A DNA stretch of 64,000 bases, taken from contig NC_092350.1 of NCBI RefSeq assembly GCF_963676685.1, positions 63,419,674-63,483,673 on the forward strand, written 5' to 3'. The translations under genes and the position numbers were made by a program. Positions within the stretch are counted from its first letter, which is position 1, and each line of letters opens with the position of its first letter. This DNA is from Mytilus edulis. Taxonomy: Eukaryota; Mollusca; Bivalvia; Mytilida; Mytilidae. Shown here one piece after another: positions 1 to 11,984 of the stretch. Below the pieces are notes generated by a model, which worked only from the letters and a program-made list of their open reading frames with translations, had not been told where the DNA came from and did not search any database.

Positions 1-764
1 CATTCAATTTTTAACTTTTTCCCTGAAATTGAACTTTTTTTAATGTTATTAGATTGTATTTTTGCTGCCAAAACGCCGAAAACTGGAACATGATTTGATA
101 GATTGTTTCCACAAGTGTTTTCTATTAAGATTTTATCTACTATATCCAATTCCTGAGTCAGTATATAATCAATTTGAGATGAAGATAACCCATCGTGGTG
201 GAAGAAAGTATCGTTATCCAAATGATTGCCTTTATTTATCCATTTGCCTTGAGTTTTGAATGCTCTTAAAAGTTTATCATGAGGGTTTTTCCTTGATGTT
301 TTGAGAGTTCCGTTCAAGTCGCCACAAAGGATATGAGTAAGATCAGAATATTTTTCGGTTATATGTGACACTATGTCTAGATGTTCTCTATAGCCTATTT
401 GTGAATTTTGACCCAAGGTTGGCATGTGTGTATTTACGAGACATAATGTAAGGTTTTCTAACTCTATCTTTATAGCCATTACTCTTGAATTACCATCTGG
501 AAGTTTATGAATAAATTTATTAAGAGAGGAAGGCCACATAATTGCTGTACCTGCTTGTCCTCTGCGTGCTTTAAAATTAGGAGTTGGATCATTGTCGTCA
601 TGGGAGCGTGAAAAAATGGTATGTAGAGGAAAATGCTTTTCGAAGAAATTTGTTTCATATCCCCAAAGCTAGTGTTCTTGTAAGCATATAATAAGATTAT
701 GGTCTTTAGCAATGTCTTGGAGATAGTTAAAATTTGATTTTATCCCTTGAATGTTGAGAGTCAT
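1..764 (-). pseudogene. LINE endonuclease (APE/EEP type) relic, runs off the window
   Basis: Read on the minus strand from an ATG at 764-762, this is the apurinic-type endonuclease that nicks target DNA for a non-LTR retrotransposon. Visible motifs in order are MTLNIQG at the start, ICLQEH, a GQAGTAIMWP strand, LVNTHMP, then GDLNGT (catalytic Asp/Asn) and SQIDYI near the left edge. An in-frame TAG at 671-669 lies directly after QEH, so the copy is dead even though the frame otherwise stays open. The reverse transcriptase would lie beyond base 1. The frame continues upstream of the ATG (PVPVDRHPGLRI), so the endonuclease may have been part of a longer ORF. The clade is not resolved. Confidence 0.8.
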
Positions 765-1870
765 TATTCTAAGTCCCGGGTGCCTGTCTACTGGTACTGG
801 CTTATATTTAGTGGTTTCTTTGATGGAGGAAGGTATAAAAAATGATGTGCAGGATCGATGATTTGAGCGACATCTTTCTTGGGAGGCGGAACTTGTATTG
901 GACCATTAAGCTGTTCTTATTCATTAACTGATCTTTGAATTTCATTTGTTGTTGTTATCGGATGTCTGGTTGATGATTTGATTTGGTGGTCATTTTGAAT
1001 AATAGTTAATTTGCTCCCAGTTGATGTTTGGGTATGAATGTTAATTTTGGCCTCAGTCAGTTTAGCATGGACTTCCCATGCTGACTGAACTGATCCCTGT
1101 TTAAATGTCTCATTGACCTCATGTAAATTGATTACAGGTTTTGCTTGATTATCACCATCAGTGCTTGTCAGTTTAGCTTGGAAAATCCATGCTGACTGAT
1201 CTTTTACGTTCTGCACATTATTTTGATTGTTGCCACACGGAGTCTCTGTTGTTGTTAGTCTTGAGGGTTGTGGTGTAATTGTTGGCTCTAACGGGGTTCT
1301 TGATGTATCTGTATACTGACTCCTGACATTGTTTCTCCAAGAATAGAAATTATTCCTGTGATGATTAGCATTATTTAGCTGATGGTTATTAGTAGTACCA
1401 CTTTAGTTGGTATTTTGCTGTAATTTAGATGTCCTAAATGGAGAGGGATTCATTGGAACTGGTTGAGGGTATCCCATAGTATTTTGCTGATAAATTGGTT
1501 CGAAATTTGTTGGTGGAACATGCCAGGTAGGTGATGGATGCCTATGATGGAAGACTGGCTGGTATGGAGGTGGTTGCATTCCATGTTGAAATAGTAGCGA
1601 TGGAAAAAACATTTGCGTTGGCATGGTGTAGGGAGGCATTACTGTTTGGCTTTGAAGTCTGTTGATTGTTTGTTGTTGTATTTGTATGGCCAGTTGGGTT
1701 GTCATTGCAGTTTATATTGATAAATTTTGCATTGTCTGAGTTTCTACAGCTTTTAATCGAGATTCCAGAGCTTGTATTTCAATTTGCCTTTGAAGGTTAA
1801 GATATTGGTAGTCTAGAGGCTTTTGAGACTGTTGGAAATAAGGTTGTCTCGAGTGTTTTCTATATTGCAA
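765..1870 (-). pseudogene. LINE N-terminal region, Gln/Pro-rich, broken
   Basis: Upstream of the endonuclease, on the same strand, lies a broken low-complexity coding region. It is open at 1705-1403 (Gln-rich start, then Pro/Tyr/Met-rich with PPPYQP and HHRHPSP) and at 1216-917. Such a segment is common ahead of the endonuclease in invertebrate LINEs, either as an ORF1 product or an N-terminal extension. No zinc knuckle or RRM was recognised. Stops separate the open pieces. Assignment to the LINE rests on strand, adjacency and the continuing frame. Confidence 0.5.
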
Positions 1871-2196
1871 TGTTTAAGTCGTCATGTTGCGGGATTTTCA
1901 AATCCGAAAAGAAGAACACATTTTCAACATGATTTTTGATTTGGTAACCGCGTTACTTTAATATAGATCATTATATATTACATAACCTTACACAATCAAT
2001 TTACTTTTAATGATTAATCTGATATGCATGCCCAATATATGTTATTCCCAAAAACCTTATAAAAAAGAGGGGACATGGTCAGGGTGTCGTGCAAACCCAA
2101 AAGATTATTGGATAATTGACTTGTTCTATAGGTACCTTACTTACCAGATGACACGTGACACTACGAGTTGTACCCTTGATATTGGTATCAATTCAA

Positions 2197-2358
2197 ATCA
2201 CAGGCACTTGTTTCTATCCATTTGAAGACCGACTATCAACGTATATTTACGAGAAACAATGGTTTTAAGCGGAAAGGTGAACAAAGTAGTTTGGTACCTT
2301 CTCGAAAATATGCGTTGATTATGGGTCTTCCAATTGATAGAAACAAGTGCCTGTGATT
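2197..2358. repeat. Foldback element, about 60-bp arms
   Basis: Arms at 2197-2255 and 2299-2358 are imperfect reverse complements; the outer part AATCACAGGCACTTG is exact. The loop is about 43 bp. No coding capacity. It resembles a small MITE; a TSD was not resolved because the next repeat follows at once. Confidence 0.65.
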
Positions 2359-2375
2359 CAAATGCTAATTGATAT

Positions 2376-2560
2376 ATTAAAAGGAGATGTGGTATGATTG
2401 CCAATGAGACAGCTGTCCACAAGAGACCAAAATGACACATACATTTACAACTATAGGTCAATGTACAGCCTTCAACAATGAGCATAGCCCATACCGCATA
2501 GTCAGCTAGAAAAGGCCTAGATATGACAATGTAAAACAATTTAAGCGAGAAAACAAAGAT
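2376..2560 (+). repeat. Interspersed repeat MR1, diverged copy
   Basis: Contains the family signature GGTATGATTGCCAATGAGAC, then a block ending TGTAAAACAATTTAAGCGAG. The same order recurs near 8856, 10855, 21955, 29855 and 30905 (plus) and near 21265, 28023/29516 and 38585 (minus). It is a short repeat with no ORF. Its other end shares sequence with the 3' tail of PLE family A, so it may be a retroelement tail rather than a true SINE. Confidence 0.7.
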
Positions 2561-2950
2561 ACATGTATATGTACATTGTACATGTTGTATATAAAGATTA
2601 ATTAGATTAAAGTAAACAATGTGGTATGTTTCCAACATAAATGCTATCCACCAAAGACCAACTGATGTTGATCCAATTACTAGCCAAACAAATGATACAT
2701 ACATGTAGGTCACCATACTTCCTTCATTTATATTATGATTATTGAGTATTTTTTTGGAAACATTTCAAACCTTTACATGCTGTTTATACATGTATACATG
2801 GTCAGCGACACAAGTTTAAAAGGCATTGATATAAAATAATTTAAACTTAATATCATTTTGTATGAACATCATGCTGAATATTTACATTCTCTAAAAAAGT
2901 TTTTATTTTACTTAGCTTATAAATAAGAGGATGGATTCCCAAACAGAAAT

Positions 2951-3566
2951 CTTCACGACAGTGAAAAAATTGAAGAATTGCACCAATTGTTACAGAGAAT
3001 CGAGTTCAAGCAGAAACAGATGCTCAAAGATAAGGGAATACAACATCCATCCATGTTCCTTCACATATAAAGGTACAAGTGTATATATTATATATATTTT
3101 GTCTACATTTTCTGAATTTATGATTTTAATAATCTTTCAAAAGATATAAAATGTACATTGTAAGTCATGTAATTCAAATAGAGACGTGCCATTGTCTTTG
3201 AAAAAAGATAGAGTTACATGTATGTCTTTTTAGAATAATCAGCTTACATGTATATACTTATACTATGTATAAATGCTTAGCCTTGTTAAAATCTATAAAT
3301 ATACCTTATGTATATTACATGTATGTTGAAATGTCTGTCAGAATATATGCATGCAGAAAATTATTGCTTTTGTTACATAGATATCACTTGTCAATTTAAT
3401 AAAATTAAACATTTTTTTTATTACTTTATTACAGAAGCAACAAAATAGAGCTAATGCCCTTTAAGCCAAGAAACTGTCAGTGTCAGAAGAGGACGAACTA
3501 AGAAAGGCCATGCAAATTGATTTAATGTCAAGTTGGGACAGTGATTATGTAGATAAACTCGCCTGA
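2951..3566 (+). pseudogene. Possible two-exon coding relic, unidentified
   Basis: A charged, helix-like reading (SEKIEELHQLLQRIEFKQKQ and on) runs at about 2958-3070 with a stop near the end. After a plausible acceptor (TTTATTACAG) at about 3433, a second piece runs to a TGA at 3566 and includes SVSEEDELRKAMQIDLMSSW. An internal TAA at about 3463 breaks it. The two pieces look like one coiled-coil protein end. No family recognised; it could be chance. Confidence 0.25.
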
Positions 3567-5123
3567 TCACACAAGACCTGGGATTTGACTGTCACAAGAT
3601 TTTAAATCTTACATGGATAAACTAAAGTCATTTACTAGACTGTAAATACCAGAGACAGCTGAATGCACAAGGCAAAAAGCTGAGGTCCAAGTAAATCAGA
3701 GAGGCCTTGTCACAAGAAATGTACAGAACTTGCATGGGTTTTTGCTTAAAGGCATATGACAAAAAATTGAGAGATATCAATGAAAATTTCTTTTGGAATT
3801 TGCAAGAACAAAAATACCTTCATGTTTACTTTTGAATTATAGTTGACAGTTTTCCGTTTAAGGGGAACCTTTGAAAATAAATAAAATGGAGTGGTTTGGT
3901 TTATTGAATTTGATTATTTTTTAAAGTAAAAAAATGAATTATTGCTCTTTAATTTCAACATTTGCATTTTCTATTAAAACTATTTACAAGTGCAGCATAT
4001 CGGTGACATCAGATTATGTTATTGTGTTTGGTTAAGCTACATTTTTCATTTATGTAAACTTTCTGTTGCCTTTTCTAATTAATTAAATGCTGAATATTAA
4101 TTTGAGTGTGGCTCATTTCAGTGTCTTGTATTTGCTGTCAAGATTTTTCCTGTAAAATTTCACATTATTTATAATCGCTTGGTCAAACGGAGATAAATGT
4201 TTGAATCTTCACATTAGATAATCATCTGCGAAGAGGATTATGGAAAATGTGAATAGTTGAAAATTAATTTTATGGTTCAATAAAATCAAAATAAGTTATT
4301 GCCATTCATTATAAATAAATTTCTATCAAAAGTAAGGCTGAAAGAATTTTTTTATTTTACTTATATAAATAATAACAAAGTACACACATGTCCTCTTATT
4401 GTTGACTTCATAAAATTTGTAAACAAAAAAAAATGAAAATAAAACTAAAACTAATCAGGAGACAGTAAATGCACCAAATATATTTATAAACATATAAACT
4501 TATTATTTTCTTCAATTGTCCAAGGACATTCAATATTGATAATTTTTTGCTTGACATTACATAATTTTTTTGATAAAAGTTTATTTGTGTGCTATTTTAT
4601 TCAATTAAACATATTTGAAATATTACATTACACCTTATTATTTTTATTCTTGCATACAGCATTTGGAATGAAATTTTATTAATGTTCGAGCAGCAGGATG
4701 GTTTTTGAATTTTATAGCAATTATGTTAATCATGTAAATAATGTTATGTTTTTTGTTTTTTGCTTTTTGAAGTTTTTAAAATTGACAACTAATGCTAGCA
4801 GGGGAGATTATTCATTAATATTTTTATGATGCCAAACTTGAAATTTAAAGGTGCCTATGTTTGCTATTTGTTATAACCCTTTTGTTATGATTCTTAATCT
4901 ATACAAGTAAGCATGTAGATTTGTCAATAACCATTATTTTATTGATTAGTTTGAATTTGATGAGGTTCTTTGATGTAGAACATGACTTTGTTAAACAAAA
5001 GTGTTTTTTTTAATTTGTTTTAAATGTTTTTAAAATTGTATAACAAACATTTTGACATTTTATTTTTATTTATCACCAAAACAAGTCTAATTTGTCAGTA
5101 TCTGAATAAAATTAATTTGTTAT
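3567..5123. other. AT-rich stretch, nothing recognised
   Basis: Very AT-rich with homopolymer runs. No ORF of note, repeat signature or RNA gene was seen on either strand. Confidence 0.5.
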
Positions 5124-6315
5124 AATAATAATAATAATAAATTCTTTAGGGTAAACTCAGTTAGTTACAATAAACTAATCTTCCCTGAGGCCCTCACATA
5201 CAAACTACAATACAATCAAAACAGATATTTACGCATAGTTAATTTACAGTCATATAGTTCAATGTATTGTTGTTAACATAAGATATAATGCTGTTTAAGA
5301 AGTATACATGTAGTCAAAAAATCAAATGAAAACAAAAAATATACAAGTACATTGTAGCAAACATTTCTAATCAGGATTGTGTTAGGTACGTCTTGATACT
5401 TTGCTTAAAAGTAAAAGTGTTTTGAGCTTTACGCATTTTGTGTGGTAGTCCTTTCCATAATACTGATCCAGAATAAGCAAAGGATTTCTTAAATAGTTCA
5501 GCTTTTGGCTTAGGAACTATCAGATTACCTTGAGTGACACCTCTTAAGGAGTAAGGATTATTATCTGATTTCAGTTTAAACTTTTGAACTAGGTACATTG
5601 GTGCTTCCGTACGCATACATTTATATAGAAGTAAATATTTGTGGCATTTTATTCTATTGTCAAATGTCATCCACCCAAGTTTTTTAAATAAGGGGGCTGA
5701 GGGGGATAAAGGATCTGCATCTAGATTTAATCTTGCTGCCCTTTCTTGGAGTTTTAAAATTCTTGTTTTCCCTTCATTTTTACATTCACCCCAAATAATA
5801 CAGCAGTAGTCAATTAAGGGAATATCCCATTGTAATATGTTTTCCTTGCATTTATATCTAAAAATTTCTTTATTTTAGAAAGAAGGTATATATTATGGAT
5901 GATATATTAGCACAAACTTGGTCGATTTGATTTTTCCAGTTAATTTTGTTGTCAATTTAAACACCTAATAATTGTTCACATTAAGAATTTTGTAAAACTT
6001 TTGAATTTATTATCAAGTTTGGTTGATAAGTCTGAATTGATAGTTTCTGTTTTGTTCCAGTAACCAAACATTTTGTTTTATTTGCATAAATGAACACGTT
6101 GTTCATTCTACACCACTCTTCAACCCTGTATAAATCTTCTCGAACATCATCATGTATGTTTTCTATGTTCTTTCCAGATTTATGAAGAGTGGTGTCATCA
6201 GCATATAGGTTTGTTTCACAATTTTCAATGCATAAGGGAAGGTCGTTTATAAATAGTACAAACAATAGGGGACCAAGTGTAGAACCTTGGGGGACACCAA
6301 ATTTTACATGTTGTT
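5124..6315 (-). pseudogene. LINE reverse transcriptase 3' half (CR1/Jockey-like)
   Basis: On the minus strand the RT motifs GVPQGSTLGPLLF (about 6296-6258) and LYADD (about 6205-6190) are present. The YADD aspartates are the metal-binding catalytic pair. The C-terminal domain follows in another open piece at 5670-5371 with YSLRG, YSGSVLWKGLP and FKQSIKTYL. Stops and a frame break between the pieces (5671-5980) mean it is not functional. The 3' UTR ends in a (TTA)n tail at about 5124-5142. The 5' side stops where an MR2 repeat begins near 6316. The CR1/Jockey placement is from motif style only. Confidence 0.8.
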
Positions 6316-6999
6316 GTGTAATTATATGTGCTGGTATTTAGGCTGTTTTATGTAATGTTTTTATTCTGTATTTAGTCACCACTTCGATTAAATCATGTAT
6401 ATCTAATATATAGTCATTTTTTAAAATTTACTGTTTGCATAAGTAGGAATTATTCTATGTTCTTATCCCAAGCAAACAACCCTGGCCATATTGGTCACCA
6501 ATTTTTGGATCTTTTAGTCTTCGGTGCTTTTCAACTTTGAACTTGTTTTGGTTTTCAAAATTGTTTCATCTGAGCGTCACTGGTTAGTCTTGCGTAGACG
6601 AAACGCACTTCTGGTGTATTAAATTTTCAACCTTGTACCTTTTGTTGGCTATTTTTCGTGTGTTTCTTTGTCCTATATTTTCTCCCATTTATTTGTATTG
6701 TAGTCCTGTAATGTTATGTTGTCATTTTGATGATATATGTAACATTGCCATTAAAGCGGGAGGTTTGGCATGCCCCATAACCAGGTTCAACCCACCATTT
6801 GTTTTCTTTAAATGTCCTGTACCAAGTCAGGAAAATGGCCATTGCTATAGTATAGTTTGTTTCTTGTGTGTGTTACATTTTAATGTCGCAGTTCTCTTAT
6901 ATTTGATGCGTTTCCCTCGGTTTTAGTTTGTAACCCGGATTTGTGTTTTTCTCAATCGATTTATGAATTTCGAACACCAGTATACTACTGATGCCTTTA
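6316..6999 (+). mobile_element. MR2 retroelement repeat with hammerhead motif
   Basis: A member of the MR2 family. Shared landmarks are a GGATAAGAACAT block (reverse-complemented here), the hammerhead at 6574, TTGTATTGTAGTCCTGTAAT, CCTGTACCAAGTCAGGA and the 3' end TATACTACTG..GCCTTTAT at about 6998. Other copies lie at 12158, 35255, 40160 and 59324. In the 59.3-60.9 kb copy it is joined to PLE reverse transcriptase, so it is probably the terminal repeat or tail of a PLE, or a retrozyme-like derivative. It has no coding capacity. Confidence 0.65.
6574..6618 (+). ncRNA. Degenerate hammerhead ribozyme (MR2)
   Basis: The fold matches the minimal hammerhead type of PLEs. Stem I is GCGTCA with TGGTGT; the core CTGGTTA stands where CTGATGA is expected; stem II is GTC..GAC; GAAA follows; stem III is very short. 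Core changes (A6 to G, G8 to T) and loss of the GTC cleavage triplet (TTC here) predict little or no activity. Confidence 0.5.
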
Positions 7000-7186
7000 T
7001 TTACAGAAATGTTAGCGAATCGACAGTTTACACATACGTTTACAAGAACAATATCGTCAACATGGTCAAGTATGGATTGCTAATAGGAATTATTATTTTG
7101 AAAAACAGTTATTGATTCTGTAAACAGGTCATTTTGTTTAGTTTTGAGTTTTACATAGGATAAAAAAAGTGTATTCAATAACTATA

Positions 7187-7272
7187 AATTATCATTGGTT
7201 AGCTCAACGAGATTTGTTTTCTCGCTTGAACCGGTCACGGTGAAAGCGAGAAATGCAATCCAGTTGAGATGA
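7187..7272. repeat. Foldback, about 38-bp imperfect arms
   Basis: Outer TTATCATTGGT pairs with ACCAATGATAA. The inner parts TCTCGCTT and AAGCGAGA also pair. A second short inverted repeat lies at about 7371-7407. It looks like a palindromic element without coding sequence. Confidence 0.55.
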
Positions 7273-7754
7273 CCAATGATAATCTGTTTATCGCCGTTTT
7301 ACCTATGACGACGTTGTCAATGTCATGTCAATTTCATTAGCAACGCCACGAGGCTCATTAGTTTTTAGCGATAATTTTCCATCCCAAGCGAGTAGCATGA
7401 TATGAAAAATTATCACAAAAAAAGATCAAAGGAAAAATTCACAAAATAGCGAGAATGATGTTTTGTTTCTGTCATATCGGATTCCATTTTTGTCGTAAAA
7501 CGAATCAAGATACAGCAGGTACTTAATACGTGTTTACATAACGACCTATATAAATCAAGTAATTTATAACACATAATAATTTTCTTTTGTATCCGTGGAA
7601 TGTATTTTTTTTGTTTGTTAATAATTGTTAGTAATAAAATGATAGTCAGTTGTGTTTCAACACTGCTTTTCTACGATTCTTATTTCTTTATAAAAATACA
7701 TCATTTATTGTAACTTGTTATTGAAACACCTTATTAGGTATAACTTTCAGATTT

Positions 7755-7922
7755 ATTTATGAATTGAATACTTCTTTTTGTAAATTTAATGGAGTGTAAA
7801 AGTGTTGACCGAAGTACATTTTGTATGAAGCGCGGAAGCGCTTCATTCTAAAAATGAACACACGGTCAACGCTTTTACAACCCTATAAAGTTACAAAAAG
7901 AAGCATTCAATACTCATAATTA
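7755..7922. repeat. Palindromic element, 168 bp hairpin
   Basis: Two arms of about 80 bp meet at the centre GAAGCGCGGAAGCGCTTC (7828-7845). The outer part, around TATGAATTGAATACTTC, pairs with 7900-7922. It is compact, non-coding and MITE-like. Confidence 0.7.
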
Positions 7923-8368
7923 CATTTTTAAGCTATGGTCATGAAAGCACGAATTTTATATTGTTTTTTATTTAATTCACCTGTGCACTTTGTGGGACCA
8001 CGTGTTATCATGGATGATATGTTTTATTAAGTGATGAACTTGCTGAAGGAATAACACGCGGTTTGTAGTTAGCCAATTAGAATAACGTATTGTAATGAAA
8101 CATACATCTAATGTAATGATTATGTAATGCTCAATAAATCTTAAAAAATTGAAGGAGCTTTCAAAGCAACAAGTTTTACCTTATTTTATAACATTTAATG
8201 TTTTGTGACTGCAAAGAAATATATTTTGACATAACAAAGAAGCTCAAATAACTACAATAATGTCGTCATTGATATATTGTTGACATATATTCTTAGTATC
8301 AAATTTTATGCCAAAAAATACCTAAAAAATATAAATGACATCGCTGAAAAGTTCAATGACTCTGTAAT

Positions 8369-8433
8369 TGGGGTTTAGTGGTAGTGTACTAGCACTGACT
8401 ACTGTAAAACGTCGGTTTCAAGGCCACAGGATC
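8369..8433 (+). repeat. Possible tRNA-derived SINE head
   Basis: GGGGTTTAGTGGTAGTG resembles a polymerase III A box, and CGGTTTCAAGGCC about 50 bases later resembles a B box. The arms do not give a clean tRNA cloverleaf, so this is at most a tRNA-like SINE head or a decayed tRNA. Confidence 0.3.
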
Positions 8434-8855
8434 CAACTAAAGACTTCAAGCTGTTATTTCTTGCTTCTAATGAGTTCCTGCTGAATTGAGAAAAATGAAC
8501 ATACGGCTTGAAAGCTGAATTATATGAATGGTTTTAATCCGAGCTAATACTATGTGAGCTGACATGTCCATTTGTTTCAGCGTATCTGTCTTAGACAACA
8601 TAATATATACTCATGTCACAATTACATATTATATAATCAGCATGCAGTAGTTGACGATGGATTTAAAACGTCTATAATAACTCAATATAAACATGGTTGA
8701 AAAAAGCAACAATATAGAAATTTGATTTGAAATAAGGTTTAGATTCTCAAAAATGCTCCTCACAATTATGTTGAAAACGTCATCTTTAGTATATCAAAAA
8801 TGAGTAAAATTTACAATGGTATAGTTGCAAATCACATATTTTTAAACAGATATAG

Positions 8856-9130
8856 GAAGATGTGTTGTGAGTGCCAATGAGACAACCCTCCATCCAAATA
8901 ACAATTTTAAAAAGTAAACAATTATAAGTCAATGAACGGCCTTCAACACGGAGCCTTGGATCACTACGAACAACAAGCTATAAAGGGCCTTAAAATTACT
9001 AGTGTAAAACCATTCAAACGGGTAAACCAACGGTCTAATCTATATAAAAAAAAACGAGAAACGAGACACACGTATACATTACATTAACAAACGACAACTA
9101 CTGCACCTTAGATTTCTACATACTACACAT
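8856..9130 (+). repeat. MR1 interspersed repeat
   Basis: Begins TATAGGAAGATGTG, with GTGCCAATGAGACAAC, the block ACACGGAGCCTTGG, and later AACCAACGGTCTAATC. It ends shortly before a truncated PLE-A reverse transcriptase. Confidence 0.75.
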
Positions 9131-9183
9131 AACAAAAAGTTGTGGTCATTGATATTTTGTACCCACCATGAAAAAAAATACAT

Positions 9184-9924
9184 TCATATTGTTATGAGTT
9201 ACAATTTATGACTAAAATTAGCAAAGACCCATCAAAACAACATTTGATACAAAAATTTAACAATACTTTTAGATATTTGGATGATATATTGGCTCTAAAT
9301 AATGACGACTTCAGTATGTATACTAAAGAAATTTATCCTGTAGAACTTACTTTAAATAAAGCTAATGATAACAATGACCACTGCCCTTTCCTCGATCTTG
9401 ATATCTATATCATAAACGGGAAGCTTAATACAAAAATTTATGATAAAAGAGATGATTTTTCATTTCCTATTGTTAATTATCCATTTTTAGATGGTGACGT
9501 TCCCTTGTCACCATCTTATGGTGTTTATATATCTCAACTTGTACGATTCGCTCGTGTATATAACAATGTATTAGATTTTAGCGAGAGAAATTTATGTATT
9601 ACTGAAAAATTATTACACCAGGGTTTTCGATATCACAAACTGGTCAAAACATTTACTAAATTTTATCACCGGTATAAGGAAATAATTCGTAAATATAACT
9701 CAACATGCAGACATCTTATACGTTCAGGTATTTCACATCCAAAATTTTATGGAAATATTCTTTATAAAGCACAAAAATGTCAGTATTCTCCTCAGAAACT
9801 AACAAAACCTTTAAATAGACTTATTAAAAGGGGATATAGTTACGATACTGTTGTCAGGTCATTAAAGATTGCATATTTTGGCTTTAACATTGATTCACTG
9901 ATAGGGTCTTTGCATCGGAACTAA
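9184..9924 (+). pseudogene. PLE family A reverse transcriptase, C-terminal part
   Basis: Open frame of about 245 codons ending TAA at 9922. It holds the catalytic box FRYLDDIL (YLDD at residues 23-26 of the ATG-started 238-aa ORF). Next come PFLDLDIYI, KIYDKRDDFSFPIVNYPFL, YGVYISQLVRFAR and the thumb region FHR-like YHKLVKTFTKFYHRYKEIIR. Upstream motifs are missing: the copy starts within the CYE motif that precedes YLDD, so it is 5'-truncated. No GIY-YIG domain is seen. That fits either loss or a PLE class with N-terminal endonuclease. Penelope-like rather than LINE or LTR is inferred from the MGTNC/LADLF/YxDD style of the sister copy at 36-38 kb. Confidence 0.7.
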
Positions 9925-10560
9925 ACACATTTATTTCTAAAAAAACAGTTGTTGGCATGACACGGGTTATGTTCTTCTCATATATTTTATGATAGTATGA
10001 TACTAAACCCCTAACGGGAGGGATTGTACCTGATATTCATATGATGAAGACATAATCTTTCAATCAGTTTAATTGAGGTCTGGAGCTGGCATGTCAGTTA
10101 ACTGCTAGTAGTCTGTTGTTATTTATGTATTATTGTCATTTTATTTATTTTCTTTTGTTACATCTTTTGACATCAGACTCGGACTTCTCTTGAACTGAAT
10201 TTTAATGTGCGTATTGTTATTCTTTTACTTTTCTACATTGGCTAGAGGTATAGGGGGAGGGTTGAGATCTCATAAACATGTTTAACCCCGCCGCAATTTT
10301 GCGCCTGTCCCAAGTCAGGAGCCTCTGGCCTTTGTTAGTCTTGTATGATTTTAATTTTTAGTTTCTTGTGTATAATTCGGAGTTTAGTATGACGTCCATT
10401 ATCACTGTACTATTATGCATATTTTAGGGGCCAGCTGAAGGACACCTACGGGTGCGGGAATTCTCGCTACATTGAAGACCCATTGGTTGCCTTCGGCTGT
10501 TGTTTGCTCTATGGTCGGGTGGTTGTCGCTTTGACATATTCACCATTTCCTTTCTCAATT
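9925..10560 (+). mobile_element. PLE family A 3' UTR and tail
   Basis: Non-coding tail after the RT stop. Landmarks: CCCCGCCGCAATTTTGCGCC, GTCCCAAGTCAGGAGCC, GGGGCCAGCTGAAGGACACC, TCTCGCTACATTGAAGAC and the end TTTCTCAATTTTA. The same end recurs at 41757 and 55320 (plus) and 54620 (minus), so it marks the 3' terminus of the family. Confidence 0.75.
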
Positions 10561-10854
10561 TTACATACATGTACACCAAACACATATCACTTTATTATGT
10601 AAAACGTTTCCACATTTAGCAGAAATATTAAAAGTTCATAGTATCATATACCAATATATTACTGGTAAAAATGATTAAAGGTGTAAATCTTATTCCGGCC
10701 AGTGAAAATTCAAACAAAACTAAAGTACATTTTTATGAAGCCCTGGATCCTTCCTAAATACGAAGTTTTATATCTGACTATTTTGTAAGGGATCATGAGC
10801 AAAGGATTCTTATACTACACTTGTTATTTTTCAATCGAAAATGTATAAATATAA

Positions 10855-11130
10855 AAAAGAAGATGGTATGATTGCCAATGAGACAGTTCACCACAAGAGA
10901 CCAAAATGACACGGAAATTAACGACTATAGGTCATCGCACGGCCTTCAACAATGAGCAAAGTCCATATTGCATATTCAGCTATAAAAGGCCCCAAGATGA
11001 CCATGTAAAACAATTCGAACGAAAAACGTAAATGTAACACATAAACAAACGACAACCACTGAACTACAGGCTCCTAACTTGGGACAGGCACATACATACA
11101 TAATGTGGCGGGGTGAATTCCATAGAGTAA
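10855..11130 (+). repeat. MR1 repeat, subtype with GGCGGGG end
   Basis: Carries GGTATGATTGCCAATGAGAC, GGCCTTCAACAATGAGCAAA, TTAACACATAAACAAACGAC-like sequence and ACATAATGTGGCGGGG. Same subtype as the copy at 21955. Confidence 0.7.
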
Positions 11131-11984
11131 AAGTTTTTAAATTGAAATTAGTAAATAAGTATTTAATGTAAACCTTATTTAACTCTCAGTTAATTTTGTT
11201 GTGATCCGAATTGATATGAGACTATAGAAATAATTTTCGTAACTCATGATACGGTAAAAAGAAAAGTTTTAGTCACAATTTTTAATATACAGTGTTTTAG
11301 AAATTTAAAGACTGGTGAACATCACCATTCAATATTAATAGTAATAATTTATATCGATAATATCACTATAAAAAAGGTGGACTACACCAAACTTACTTAA
11401 AACTTACATAAAACACATGCATTTCTTCCTGGCATGCTACATAACTTATTTTAACAAACTGTTATTCCAATGCAATACATTTAAAAGGTTTATATTGTAT
11501 GGTAGTAAATAAAGTTGTTAAATGAAAAATATAATATTCCAGCTTTAGGTGATGTTTCATATATTTTTTGTACCTGAATTGCGATAAAAGTTAAAAGATG
11601 TAAGTTTTAACCGAGTAAATATTTATAGCTTTTGACACATACTATAAACTTTAAAACAAAAGAAAAATCCAATTTAGTTAATAACCAGTTTAGTTAAATT
11701 AATATAAAAACTTTGGTTTGTGATGGATTTACCTTTAAAGACCGTAGCATTAAGCCAACATTGGAAAAAACCATCAAGTCTTTTTATATATATAATTTGA
11801 ATAATTAATATGAATTAGATAGGCAACATTAAAAACCATAACATGATTTACGAACTATTCATGTATACACACAGGAAGTTAAACCGAGCCATGAAATTAA
11901 AAAATAATTTTAAGGTACCCTATCGAATGATCCCATTGACACCCCAACAATGTGTAAAGACAGCATCGGCAGGAGGGCGGCAAT
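11131..11984. other. AT-rich stretch, nothing recognised
   Basis: No open frame, repeat landmark or RNA gene was recognised on either strand. Confidence 0.45.

Noticed and set aside
6633..6926. 97-aa ORF, and similar ORFs in other MR2 copies (12188-12780, 35231-35479, 59589-59867)
   Set aside because: They are translations of the MR2 repeat in differing frames and are not conserved as protein between copies.
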